Source: JALQUL01 sp040382935
GTDB taxonomy: Bacteria; Pseudomonadota; Gammaproteobacteria; Burkholderiales; Burkholderiaceae_C
NCBI GenBank assembly: GCA_040382935.1
Contig: JBEIEP010000001.1
Location: 62,001-126,000, forward strand
DNA: 64,000 nt
Reading direction: 5' to 3'
Part shown: piece after piece, positions 52,288 through 60,372 of the stretch
Layout: every line of letters starts with the position of its first letter
Position numbering within the stretch: position 1 is the first letter of the stretch
Notes under the pieces: generated by a model
Seen by the model: only the letters and a program-made list of their open reading frames with translations
Told to the model about the DNA's origin: nothing
Database searches by the model: none
Translations under genes and position numbers: made by a program

Positions 52288-53535
52288 TTAGTTAAAGCGC
52301 TTGAACACCAAGGTGCCGTTGGTGCCGCCAAAGCCAAAGTTGTTTTTCATGGCCACGTCGATTTTCAAATCACGCGCGGTATTGGGGCAGTAGTCCAGGT
52401 CACACCCCTCGCCGGGACTGGCCAAGTTGACAGTAGGTGGGCTTTTCTGGTGGTACAGCGCTAGCACGGTAAAGACGCTTTCAAGGCCACCTGCCGCCCC
52501 CAGCGCGTGGCCCGTCATGGACTTGGTGGAATTCACAACGGTGCGTTTTGCAGCGTCACCCATCGCAGCCTTGATCGCGTTGGTTTCATTGACGTCGCCC
52601 AACGGGGTGGAGGTGCCATGCGCGTTCACGTAGTTCACTTCGTCGGCGTTGACGCCGGCGTTTTGCATGGCCAAAACCATGGAGCGGCGAGGCCCGTCAA
52701 CATCAGGCGCGGTCATATGGTAGGCATCGGCCGACATGCCGAATCCCGCGACCTCGGCGTAGATCCGTGCGCCTCGTGCCTTGGCGTGTTCATACGACTC
52801 CAGCACCATGACACCCGCACCTTCACCCAATACAAACCCGTCCCTGTCTTTGTCCCAAGGGCGCGAAGCGGATTGAGGGTCGTCGTTGCGCGTGCTGAGC
52901 GCACGTGCGGCGGCAAAACCGCCAATACCCAGTGGGGACACCGTTGATTCAGCGCCCCCAGCAATCATCACATCGCAATCGCCCCATTGGATCATGCGCG
53001 CGGCAAGACCAATGGAATGCAGGCCGGTGGTACAGGCAGTCACCACCGAAAAGTTGGGCCCTTTAATTCCTAAATGAATCGATATCTGGCCCGCGATCAT
53101 GTTGATGATGGTGGCCGGTACAAAAAAGGGAGAAATCCGCCTTGGTCCGCGATTGACAAAGTCCAAATGGGTTTGCTCAATCAATGGCAGTCCGCCCATG
53201 CCAGAACTGACGTTGCAGCCAATACTCACCGCCTGTTCCTCTGACAGTGCATCGCCAGTAGGCAGGCCAGCGTCTTTGACCGCATCCATCGCGGCGGCCA
53301 AGCCATAATGGATAAAGGTATCCATATGCCGGGCGTCTTTTTCGGAAATGTAATCTGTTATCTGAAAACCCTTAACCTGGGCCGCAAATTTGCAGGCCAA
53401 CGCGCTTGTGTCAAAACGGGTAACGAGGTCAACCCCCGATTGGCCCGCCAACAAATTGCGCCAAGACTCGGATACTGAATTACCAACTGGGCTGACACAA
53501 CCCAGACCGGTTACTACCACACGACGACGGGTCAT
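52288..53535 (-). CDS. fabF: 3-oxoacyl-ACP synthase II
   Basis: FabF (KAS II) elongates acyl-ACP with malonyl-ACP in type II fatty acid synthesis. The 415 residues have RRVVVTGLGCVSPVGN at the start, the nucleophilic cysteine in VVTACTTGLHSIG, the first catalytic histidine in NAHGTSTPLGD, KSMTGHALGAAGG with lysine and the second histidine, and NNFGFGGTNGTLVF at the end. I start at the ATG at 53535; the frame runs 31 codons further but without homology. A weak hairpin (TCAGGC/GCCTGA, 53600-53619) lies in the gap to acpP and might attenuate read-through. Confidence 0.98.
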   Translation of the reverse strand: MTRRRVVVTGLGCVSPVGNSVSESWRNLLAGQSGVDLVTRFDTSALACKFAAQVKGFQITDYISEKDARHMDTFIHYGLAAAMDAVKDAGLPTGDALSEEQAVSIGCNVSSGMGGLPLIEQTHLDFVNRGPRRISPFFVPATIINMIAGQISIHLGIKGPNFSVVTACTTGLHSIGLAARMIQWGDCDVMIAGGAESTVSPLGIGGFAAARALSTRNDDPQSASRPWDKDRDGFVLGEGAGVMVLESYEHAKARGARIYAEVAGFGMSADAYHMTAPDVDGPRRSMVLAMQNAGVNADEVNYVNAHGTSTPLGDVNETNAIKAAMGDAAKRTVVNSTKSMTGHALGAAGGLESVFTVLALYHQKSPPTVNLASPGEGCDLDYCPNTARDLKIDVAMKNNFGFGGTNGTLVFKRFN

Positions 53536-53659
53536 AGCACTGCTTGGGAAAGATTGGAGAAAGTGAGCCAGTGCATAAAAGACTGGCTTCACCAATAAAT
53601 CAGGCCACCACAAGCCTGAACCGAGCACCCGCCCAAATGGGTCGGATGTTCAGCGCGAA

Positions 53660-53899
53660 TCAGGCCTTTTGATTGGCCAAGGCGTAGGTGATCGCCGCTT
53701 GTACGGTTGTGATTTTTTCTGCCTCTTCGTCTGGTATCTCAATACCGAACTCATCTTCCAAGGCCATTACCAACTCAACGGTATCCAAAGAATCGGCACC
53801 CAAATCGGCAACGAATGCTTTCTCCGGGGTCACCTGTGCCTCATCAACGCCTAGTTGTTCGGCAATGATCTTCTTAACGCGTGCTTCAATATCGCTCAT
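53660..53899 (-). CDS. acpP: Acyl carrier protein
   Basis: AcpP carries growing acyl chains on 4'-phosphopantetheine. The 79-residue acidic protein has the four-helix sequence and the modification site DSLD (in VADLGADSLDTVELVMALEDEFGIEIPDEEAEKITTV). It is near-identical in pattern to other betaproteobacterial ACPs. Its ribosome binding site GAGGG lies in a short CCCTC/GAGGG palindrome at 53905-53915. It sits between fabG and fabF, the standard place. Confidence 0.99.
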   Translation of the reverse strand: MSDIEARVKKIIAEQLGVDEAQVTPEKAFVADLGADSLDTVELVMALEDEFGIEIPDEEAEKITTVQAAITYALANQKA

Positions 53900-53973
53900 T
53901 TAATCCCTCTGAGGGTTGTGAAAAAAGAATGGGTATTCTAACTGCCTAGCGGCGGGACCCCAAATGCTTGGCA

Positions 53974-54723
53974 TCAGGTCATTAACATTCCACCGTTAAT
54001 ATGTATTTCTTGTCCAGTGATGTAACCGGCCAGTTGGGAGGCAAGAACCCCCACCATGTGCGCCACGTCCTGGGGCTTTCCGAGACGGCCCAACGGAATC
54101 TGACTGAGCAAACTTTGCTGCTGGTCACCCGAAAGCGCCGCTGTCATATCGGTATCAATAAAGCCGGGGGCAACGCAGTTAACAGTGATCCCGCGGCTAC
54201 CTAACTCCCTGGCCAAGGCGCGCGTCATGCCCGCTACGCCCGCTTTGGCGGCAGCATAGTTGGCTTGCCCGGGGTTACCCATCGCGCCCACCACTGAAGT
54301 GATATTGATAATGCGCCCGTACCGCTGCTTCATCATGGGCTTCATGACAGCGCGCGACATACGGAAAACCGCTTTGAGGTTGGTATCAACCACCGCGTCC
54401 CAATCGTCATCCTTGAGTCGCATGGCTAACATATCACGCGTAATGCCTGCGTTATTGACCAGAACCTGCAAACCGCCGTGGGCTTTAAGAATTCGGTCGA
54501 GCGCTGCCTCTACCTGAGCAAGATCGTTAACGTTCAGGCACATCCCTTGACTGCCAGGAAAAGCGGCCAAAGCGTTGGCAATTTTAGTGGCCCCTTCATC
54601 AGTAGTGGCCGTGCCAAACACAATCATTCCTCGCTGGGCAAGCTCTAAGGCGATGGCCGCTCCAATACCTCTAGAGGCTCCAGTTACCAAGGCTACTGTA
54701 GGCGTCGCGGATTCTGTGCTCAT
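53974..54723 (-). CDS. fabG: 3-oxoacyl-ACP reductase
   Basis: FabG reduces 3-oxoacyl-ACP with NADPH. The 249-residue SDR protein has TGASRGIGAAIALELA for cofactor binding, the NNAGITRDMLAMRLKDDDWD block, catalytic serine in INITSVVGAMGNPGQANYAAAKAGVAG with the YxxxK, and the C-terminal GYITGQEIHINGGMLM. It overlaps fabD by four bases (ATGA) and precedes acpP by 74 bases. Confidence 0.98.
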   Translation of the reverse strand: MSTESATPTVALVTGASRGIGAAIALELAQRGMIVFGTATTDEGATKIANALAAFPGSQGMCLNVNDLAQVEAALDRILKAHGGLQVLVNNAGITRDMLAMRLKDDDWDAVVDTNLKAVFRMSRAVMKPMMKQRYGRIINITSVVGAMGNPGQANYAAAKAGVAGMTRALARELGSRGITVNCVAPGFIDTDMTAALSGDQQQSLLSQIPLGRLGKPQDVAHMVGVLASQLAGYITGQEIHINGGMLMT

Positions 54724-55685
54724 ATATGGGTTCCGTTAAGTTGGTTTTTGAGTTCCTGCAAGGACGCTGGGTCAAACAGTGCAGTCGCCTCTAAGCTGGG
54801 TGAAATTCGTTTAACCATACCGGCCAATACCTTGCCTGGGCCGCATTCGACCACGCGGGTCACACCGTGGTCGGCAAACCTGCGAATGGTCTCGACCCAA
54901 CGCACAGGCCCAAATGCCTGGCGCACCAGCGCATCCTTTATTGCGTCAGGGTCGACTTCTATCTTTACGTCCACGTTGTTAAGTACCGCAATTTTCGGCG
55001 CCCTAAACGCAATCGATGCCAAACCGGCTTTGAGTATTTCAGCGGCGGGTTGCATAAGTGAACAATGAAACGGCGCGGATACGGGTAGAAGGAGCGCGCG
55101 CTTGGCCCCGGCGCCTTTTAACGCTTCACAGGCACGGTCCACCGCAGCCTTGCTCCCAGCAATCACGGTTTGCAACGGGTCATTAAAGTTAACGGCCTCG
55201 ACCAGCTCTAAGCCCGGGCACGCCATTGCAGCCGTAACTTCTGCACATATGGCCTGAATTTTTGCCGCTTCCATACCCAGCACCGCAGCCATTGCCCCCA
55301 CGCCCACCGGCACTGCCTCTTGCATGGCACGGGCGCGCAGTCGAACCAAGGGTACTGCTTGCTGCAAGGTGAGTACCTCGGCTGCCACAAGTGCTGCGTA
55401 TTCACCCAAAGAGTGACCAGCCACAAAACTAGGAGGTTGTCCGCCCTCGGCCAACCACGCCCGGTAGGTCGCGACCCCCGCAACCAACATAACGGGCTGT
55501 GTGTTGGTGGTCAACGCCAATTGTTCTTTCGATCCTTGCGCAATCATCAGGGAAATGTCTTCCCCCAGTGCATCAGATGCCTCTAGAAGGGTTTGCCGGA
55601 CTGCAGGGTGATCACCCCATGCATCCAGCATACCTACCGACTGCGAGCCCTGTCCGGGAAACACAAAAGCAAGGGACTGACTCAT
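54720..55685 (-). CDS. fabD: Malonyl-CoA:ACP transacylase
   Basis: FabD loads malonyl groups from CoA to ACP. The 321 residues include LAFVFPGQGSQSVGML at the start, the active-site GHSLGEYAALVAA with catalytic serine, the arginine in VRLRARAMQEAVPVG and the histidine in LPVSAPFHCSLM. I start at the ATG at 55685, the normal N-terminus; an ATG seven codons upstream is possible. It lies 48 bases after fabH and overlaps fabG. Confidence 0.98.
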   Translation of the reverse strand: MSQSLAFVFPGQGSQSVGMLDAWGDHPAVRQTLLEASDALGEDISLMIAQGSKEQLALTTNTQPVMLVAGVATYRAWLAEGGQPPSFVAGHSLGEYAALVAAEVLTLQQAVPLVRLRARAMQEAVPVGVGAMAAVLGMEAAKIQAICAEVTAAMACPGLELVEAVNFNDPLQTVIAGSKAAVDRACEALKGAGAKRALLLPVSAPFHCSLMQPAAEILKAGLASIAFRAPKIAVLNNVDVKIEVDPDAIKDALVRQAFGPVRWVETIRRFADHGVTRVVECGPGKVLAGMVKRISPSLEATALFDPASLQELKNQLNGTHI

Positions 55686-55733
55686 GAAACGACCACTTTC
55701 ATACAAATAGTTCTGGAAAAAAATCTACTCTCA

Positions 55734-56711
55734 TTACAGCTTGAGGAGGACAGCGCCCCACGTAAATCCGCCGCCCACGCCTTCTAGCAAAACGGTCTGA
55801 CCGTTTTGTACTTTACCCGCTCGTACCGCATGGTCCAGCGCCAAGGGAATGGAAGCGGCCGACGTGTTGCCGTGCTCATGCACGGTCACCACTACTTTTT
55901 CCATGGGCAAACCCAGCTTACGGGCCGTACTTTGCATGATGCGGATGTTGGCCTGATGGGGAATCAACCAATCGACTTGTGACGGTGTCATTGCCGCTTT
56001 ATCGAGCACCTGGAGCGCCGCCTTTTCAAGAACCCCCACCGCCAACTTGAACACCGCTGGGCCATCCATGGTCAACAGCGCTGTGTCAAACACCTGCCCT
56101 CCTGTAACACCACCGGGTACACACAGCACGCCCACGTGCTTGCCGTCCGCGTTGATTTGAGTCGCCAAAACGCCAGGGGTATCGCTGGCCTGCAGTACAA
56201 CTGCACCTGCTCCATCGCCAAACAACACACAGGTTGTGCGGTCTTTAAAGTTAAGCAGCCGTGAGAAGACTTCAGCCCCAACCACCAAAGCCGTGCGGGC
56301 GGTTCCGGCCCGGATCATCGCGTCTGCGATCGTTAGCGCATAAACAAAGCCACTGCAAACTGCCTGTACATCAAACGCCGCGCAACCGTTGGCGCCCAGT
56401 TTATTTTGCAAAATGCAGGCCGTCGACGGAAACACCATGTCAGGTGTCGAGGTTGCAACGATGATGAGGTCAATATCGGAGGCGGCCAACCCCGATGCAT
56501 CCAACGCGTGCTGGGCCGCCTTGAGCCCCAACTCGCTTGCCGTTTCAGACGCATTTGCGAAGTACCGAGCACCAATTCCGGTGCGTTCAACAATCCACTG
56601 GTCCGAGGTTTCTATCCCGTCAGCGGCCAACCTCGCGACCAAATCGGCATTGGTGACACGCTGGGCCGGCAGCGCGCTTCCGGTCCCGCTTATCTTTGAA
56701 TAAATACTCAT
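55734..56711 (-). CDS. fabH: 3-oxoacyl-ACP synthase III
   Basis: FabH starts fatty acid synthesis by condensing acetyl-CoA with malonyl-ACP. The 325-residue protein shows SKISGTGSALPAQRVTNADLV, the catalytic cysteine in FDVQAVCSGFVYAL, the histidine in LIPHQANIRIMQ and the asparagine in EHGNTSAASIPLAL, completing the Cys-His-Asn triad. It follows plsX by eight bases, so they are one transcript. Confidence 0.98.
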   Translation of the reverse strand: MSIYSKISGTGSALPAQRVTNADLVARLAADGIETSDQWIVERTGIGARYFANASETASELGLKAAQHALDASGLAASDIDLIIVATSTPDMVFPSTACILQNKLGANGCAAFDVQAVCSGFVYALTIADAMIRAGTARTALVVGAEVFSRLLNFKDRTTCVLFGDGAGAVVLQASDTPGVLATQINADGKHVGVLCVPGGVTGGQVFDTALLTMDGPAVFKLAVGVLEKAALQVLDKAAMTPSQVDWLIPHQANIRIMQSTARKLGLPMEKVVVTVHEHGNTSAASIPLALDHAVRAGKVQNGQTVLLEGVGGGFTWGAVLLKL

Positions 56712-56719
56712 GTAAAGCT

Positions 56720-57748
56720 TTATGCTTGCACAGCCTCTCGACCCGTCAAAAGGGGGGCGGCATGGGCAATTCGTTCCTGCAATTTATCTATCAACTGATG
56801 ATAAGCCGCATCATAAGCCCGATTGAGCGCTTGCTCGAAGGCAAAGGCATCGGCCGATCCGTGGCTTTTGACGACCAATCCGCGCAAGCCCAACAACGGC
56901 GCACCGTTGTACCGACCCTTGTCAAATCGATTTTTAAGAGAAGTTAGAACGGGGTAGGAAACGATAGCTGCAATTTTTGCAAAAATACTGCTGGTGAACT
57001 CTTGCTTTAAAAAATCAACGATCATTTTTGCAACACCTTCCATAGATTTAAGCGCGATATTGCCTACAAATCCATCGCAAACCACAATATCTACAGTGCC
57101 TTTAAGAATATCGTCTCCTTCGACATTGCCATAGAAATTTAAATCACCATTTTTAGAGGCTGATCGAAGCAGTTCACCTGCTTTTTTAATCATTTCGCTA
57201 CCCTTTATCGCCTCTTCGCCAACATTCAACAGTCCTACGCTGGGATTGGCGTTGTCGCCCAAGACAGAAACCATGGCACTTCCCATCACCGCAAACTGCA
57301 AAAGGTGCTCGGCTTGGCTGTCCACATTGGCACCCAAATCCAGTACAGCAGTGGCCTTGCCTTTGGCGTTTGGGATTTGCGCGACAATGGCCGGCCTATC
57401 AATACCATCTAGCGTTTTTAGCAAATAGCGACCAATCGCCATCAATGCACCGGTATTGCCAGCGGATACGGCCGCTTGGGCATTTTTATTTTTGACCTGC
57501 TCAATCGCCACGCGCATCGAAGAATCTTTTTTCTTGCGCAGGGCAACTTCCAGCGAATCATCCATTTCTACAACTTCGGTCGCGACAACGACTTGAACTC
57601 TTTCGTCAGAAAAACCTGACAAGGCATCACTCGCACCCACCAGAAGCAGCCGCGCCTGTGGGTGCGTTACCAAAAACTTTCGGCACGCGGGCAAGGTAGC
57701 GGCAAGGCCGACATCGCCCCCCATACAGTCAACAGCCAATGTAATCAT
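56720..57748 (-). CDS. plsX: Phosphate acyltransferase PlsX
   Basis: PlsX converts acyl-ACP to acyl-phosphate for phospholipid synthesis. The 342 residues contain ITLAVDCMGGDVGLAATLPA at the start, AAVSAGNTGALMAIGRYLLKTLDGIDRPAI, VLDLGANVDSQAEHLLQFA and VDIVVCDGFVGNIALKSMEGVAKM. I chose the ATG at 57748, which gives the conserved N-terminus, over one at 57760. The 112-base gap to rpmF upstream contains an intrinsic terminator. Confidence 0.97.
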   Translation of the reverse strand: MITLAVDCMGGDVGLAATLPACRKFLVTHPQARLLLVGASDALSGFSDERVQVVVATEVVEMDDSLEVALRKKKDSSMRVAIEQVKNKNAQAAVSAGNTGALMAIGRYLLKTLDGIDRPAIVAQIPNAKGKATAVLDLGANVDSQAEHLLQFAVMGSAMVSVLGDNANPSVGLLNVGEEAIKGSEMIKKAGELLRSASKNGDLNFYGNVEGDDILKGTVDIVVCDGFVGNIALKSMEGVAKMIVDFLKQEFTSSIFAKIAAIVSYPVLTSLKNRFDKGRYNGAPLLGLRGLVVKSHGSADAFAFEQALNRAYDAAYHQLIDKLQERIAHAAPLLTGREAVQA

Positions 57749-57796
57749 ACAGGTATCCACCAGGCCTTGTTCGACAAAACAGTTGCGTCACAAAGC

Positions 57797-57845
57797 GCAT
57801 CTAAAAAGCAAAAGCCCGGCACAACGCATTGAACCGGGCTTTTGC
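57797..57845 (-). terminator. Intrinsic terminator between rpmF and plsX
   Basis: A perfect 12-bp inverted repeat GCAAAAGCCCGG/CCGGGCTTTTGC (57808-57819 and 57834-57845) with a 14-base loop is followed on the minus strand by TTTTTAG. It lies 16 bases beyond the rpmF stop and about 60 bases before the plsX start, where it can end or reduce transcription into the fab genes. Confidence 0.8.
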
Positions 57846-57860
57846 AAAAGGGAAGCGGGT

Positions 57861-58049
57861 TTATTCAGCGGACGATTTTTTCGCCTTGACGACCTGACGC
57901 CCACGGTACACACCAGTGGGGCTAATGTGGTGACGCAAATGCACTTCACCGGTGGTGGCTTCGACAGCCGTTCCAGGAGTGGTCAGGGCGTTGTGCGAAC
58001 GATGCATACCGCGCTTGGAGGGTGATTTTTTGTTCTGTTGGACGGCCAT
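57861..58049 (-). CDS. rpmF: 50S ribosomal protein L32
   Basis: The 62-residue basic protein begins MAVQQNKKSPSKRGMHRSHNAL, the invariant L32 start, and continues with TTGEVHLRHHISPTGVYRGRQVVKAKK. It lacks the CxxC zinc pairs found in some L32 forms, as is usual for this group. An AGGAG site precedes the ATG. It follows yceD, as in most proteobacteria where yceD-rpmF-plsX-fab are linked, and is separated from plsX by a terminator hairpin. Confidence 0.98.
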   Translation of the reverse strand: MAVQQNKKSPSKRGMHRSHNALTTPGTAVEATTGEVHLRHHISPTGVYRGRQVVKAKKSSAE

Positions 58050-58233
58050 GTCAGGCTCCTTGAGTTCGTCAAAAATAGGGCAATAGACTGCACAACTGGG
58101 GTCAATCAGCCTGCGTAGGCAGATCATCAATGCGCCAGAGATCGTGCAAAGCCAATCATTATAGCACCCTGATTCGGAACTGGCACAACGACTAGAAGTG
58201 AAAACAGGTCAACGACAGTGCGACGCACTCCTT

Positions 58234-58310
58234 GGGGACCTCTGCAAAACCCTAGGCACGATCTGAGGCCACGATAACAGCGCCCCACAGCGAGTTTTGT
58301 AGAGGCTCCC
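58234..58310. repeat. MITE-like element with 17-bp terminal inverted repeats
   Basis: Imperfect 17-bp inverted repeats, 58234-58250 and 58294-58310, match at 14 of 17 positions and enclose a 43-base centre. The ends resemble those of IS5-family insertion sequences, with a CCTCTGCAAAAC-like inner part. The 8-mer CCCTAGGC occurs beside each arm (58250-58257, 58308-58315). The right end touches the yceD stop codon. No open reading frame fits inside. It could also be a long hairpin acting as a terminator of yceD. The rest of the 260-base gap to rpmF holds no gene and presumably the rpmF promoter. Confidence 0.5.
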
Positions 58311-58867
58311 TAGGCTCGGTTTTTGGTGATTTCTTTGAGCGCCTCAAAAGGATTTGTATGTTCTGCCTGCTCTTGAAATGCCGCATCCATCGCCTCTGTG
58401 GGCAACTGCACGTCACATCGCTCGTGCACGGGGATCAGTGGCATCGCCATCAAGAGTTCATCCTCTATCAATTGAACAAGATCAAAGGCTTTGCTGACCA
58501 CCAACACGTCCTCCTCTGCCCACTCGTCTTGCTCTGCAGCTTCTTTTTCAGTACTTACAAATCGGTAGCGGTAATCCAAATCGATCGGGTAGGCGAGTAA
58601 TCCCGTGCAACGCTGGCAAATTTGCGGTATGCGTGCCTGTGCCACTACGCCAAGCCAAGCTTGCTCTGTCTGACCTGTATTACCTGGTTCCATCCAACCA
58701 CTGGCCCGCCAGTGCACGCCATAGGGGAGATCCGAATCGCGCGGAACCGGGTCTAGATCGTTGTACAGACGGCTCATTTGCACCAATGGCGTATCACCGC
58801 TCAACTGGGCATTGGACTTGGCAAAGTGAACTACGTCCAGACGGCGGGGCGAATAATCCTTGTTCAT
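58310..58867 (-). CDS. yceD: YceD (DUF177) family protein
   Basis: DUF177 proteins are linked to 23S rRNA accumulation and large-subunit assembly, and in plants a homologue helps 23S processing. The 185-residue product has the conserved CxxC-type element in IPQICQRCTGLLAYPIDLDYRY, the acidic DEWAEEDVLVVSKAFDLVQLIEDELLMAMPLIPVHERC block and a C-terminal NPFEALKEI. I start at the ATG at 58867 (MNKDYSPRRLDVVHFA). It precedes rpmF on the same strand, the standard arrangement, with a MITE-like repeat in between, and diverges from maf over a 70-base gap. Confidence 0.93.
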   Translation of the reverse strand: MNKDYSPRRLDVVHFAKSNAQLSGDTPLVQMSRLYNDLDPVPRDSDLPYGVHWRASGWMEPGNTGQTEQAWLGVVAQARIPQICQRCTGLLAYPIDLDYRYRFVSTEKEAAEQDEWAEEDVLVVSKAFDLVQLIEDELLMAMPLIPVHERCDVQLPTEAMDAAFQEQAEHTNPFEALKEITKNRA

Positions 58868-58937
58868 AAACGCTAGTGTAGCGCTTGCGCCACCAAGGTA
58901 CACAATGCAGGCATCATCCGGTGCGACAATTGGTGCC

Positions 58938-59543
58938 ATGACCTCCTTGCCCCTGCCCGCGCTGATTCTGGCCTCCAGCTCTGTTTACCGTAAACAATTG
59001 TTGGAGCGTTTGCGTTACCCCTTTTTGGCCATCTCTCCTGAAGTAGACGAGACCCCATTGAACGCAGAAACTCCCGCAAACTTGGCTCTTAGGCTGGCCC
59101 TGGCCAAAGCCGTCGCGATAGCTAATCACTACCCCGACGCGGTGGTGATTGGTTCTGACCAAGTGGCTGACCTCAACGGCGTGCCATTAGGCAAACCAGG
59201 CAATCACGCCAGTGCCGTGGTGCAACTCACACAAATGAGCGGCAAAACCGTGTTGTTTCAAACCGCTTTGGCAGTGGTATGTCTCAAAACGGGTTTTGCC
59301 AAGCAAGACCTGGCCACAGTTCGGGTGACTTTTAAACCGTTAAGGGCGGCGCAGATTGAGAACTACCTGCGCGCCGAAACCCCGTACGATTGCGCTGGCA
59401 GCGCCAAAAGTGAGGGACTGGGCATCACTTTGATTGATCGCATAGACAGCGACGACCCGACCGCCTTGATAGGCCTTCCGCTCATACGCACCTGTCAATT
59501 GATAACCCACGCGGGAATTGACTTGCTGGGCCTAGAACGATGA
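58938..59543 (+). CDS. Maf/YceF family nucleotide pyrophosphatase
   Basis: Maf proteins hydrolyse non-canonical or methylated nucleoside triphosphates. The 201-residue product begins ALILASSSVYRKQLLERL, the family nucleotide-binding start, with EVDETPLNAETPANLALRLALAKA, VVIGSDQVADLNGVPLGKP with the catalytic aspartate and PYDCAGSAKSEGLGITLIDRIDSDDPTALIGLPL at the C-terminus. It is of the YceF kind. I chose the ATG at 58938 over one at 58860 that lacks family similarity. It overlaps the RsmI-like gene by ATGA. Confidence 0.94.
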   Translation: MTSLPLPALILASSSVYRKQLLERLRYPFLAISPEVDETPLNAETPANLALRLALAKAVAIANHYPDAVVIGSDQVADLNGVPLGKPGNHASAVVQLTQMSGKTVLFQTALAVVCLKTGFAKQDLATVRVTFKPLRAAQIENYLRAETPYDCAGSAKSEGLGITLIDRIDSDDPTALIGLPLIRTCQLITHAGIDLLGLER

Positions 59544-60334
59544 GTGGGGCAGGCTCGGCCATAAAAGGGCGGCTTTACCTCGTCCCAACTCCTTTGGATT
59601 TTGGGTGTGTGTCGCCAGCGCCCATTGAGCGTGCACTGCCCACCCATACATTGAAGATAGCCTCTGGTTTGACGCATTGGATTTGTGAAAACGCCAAGTC
59701 GACCCGCCATTTTTTGAATCGCGTTCACGCAGTACAGCCATTGACTGAGCCGTTGCAACACCACACGATCTTTGTATTGCCGCGCCAGGCGCACAAAAAA
59801 GGCGATCACCAGTCCGATCCGGCGCAAGACCCTGCGATGGAGACCTTGCTTGGACCCTGCGTGGCGGGAGTAGATATGGGCTTGGTCAGTGAGGCGGGCA
59901 TGCCCGCCATTGCCGACCCAGGCTCGTCGGTGGTACGCGCCGCGTACCGGTTGGGGCTTAGGGTCGAACCCTTGGTAGGACCCATATCCTTGATGTTGGC
60001 ACTGGCGTGCAGCGGCTTGAATGGCCAAAATTTTGCATTTGTCGGCTACCTGCCAGTGACCGCGGCCGAACGCACCGCCCGCATCTTGCAGTTGCAAAGC
60101 CTGAGCCAGCAAACCGGTCAAACCCAAATCCTGATCGAAACCCCTTACCGAAACCAATCACTCATGACCAGTTTGGTAGCGAGTTTGGCACCCACAACGC
60201 GCCTGGCCGTATTGTGTGGTGCAGGGCTTGACGAACAAACGTCACACAGTGCGCTTGTCAAGCAGTGGCGTAGCGCGCCGCCTGTTTCCCTGCCCCTTTC
60301 CTTGCCCACGGTCTTCCTTTTTGGCAGCACCTAA
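59540..60334 (+). CDS. RsmI-like tetrapyrrole-methylase fold SAM methyltransferase
   Basis: The 264-residue protein has the tetrapyrrole-methylase fold of RsmI, the 16S rRNA C1402 2'-O-methyltransferase: LYLVPTPLDFG at the start, GVDMGLVSEAGMPAIADPGSSVVRAAYRLGLRVEPLVGPISLMLALACSGLNGQNFAFVGYLP in the middle, and ILIETPYRNQSLMTSLV late. However, the RsmI block with AEDTRxTxxLL is replaced by ENAKSTRHFLNRV, so it is a paralogue rather than clear RsmI. It is coupled to maf by a four-base overlap. The RNA or other substrate is uncertain. Confidence 0.85.
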   Translation: MSGAGSAIKGRLYLVPTPLDFGCVSPAPIERALPTHTLKIASGLTHWICENAKSTRHFLNRVHAVQPLTEPLQHHTIFVLPRQAHKKGDHQSDPAQDPAMETLLGPCVAGVDMGLVSEAGMPAIADPGSSVVRAAYRLGLRVEPLVGPISLMLALACSGLNGQNFAFVGYLPVTAAERTARILQLQSLSQQTGQTQILIETPYRNQSLMTSLVASLAPTTRLAVLCGAGLDEQTSHSALVKQWRSAPPVSLPLSLPTVFLFGST

Positions 60335-60372
60335 GGCCGGGTGACTCACCCTCGTTTAGGGGTGGGCCTTAT
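60333..60372. terminator. Possible bidirectional terminator between rsmI-like gene and sppA
   Basis: The short gap between the two convergent stop codons can fold as AAGGCC/GGCCTT enclosing CACCC/GGGTG with an eight-base bulge on one side. The tail is only a short AT stretch, so termination strength is uncertain. Confidence 0.4.
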
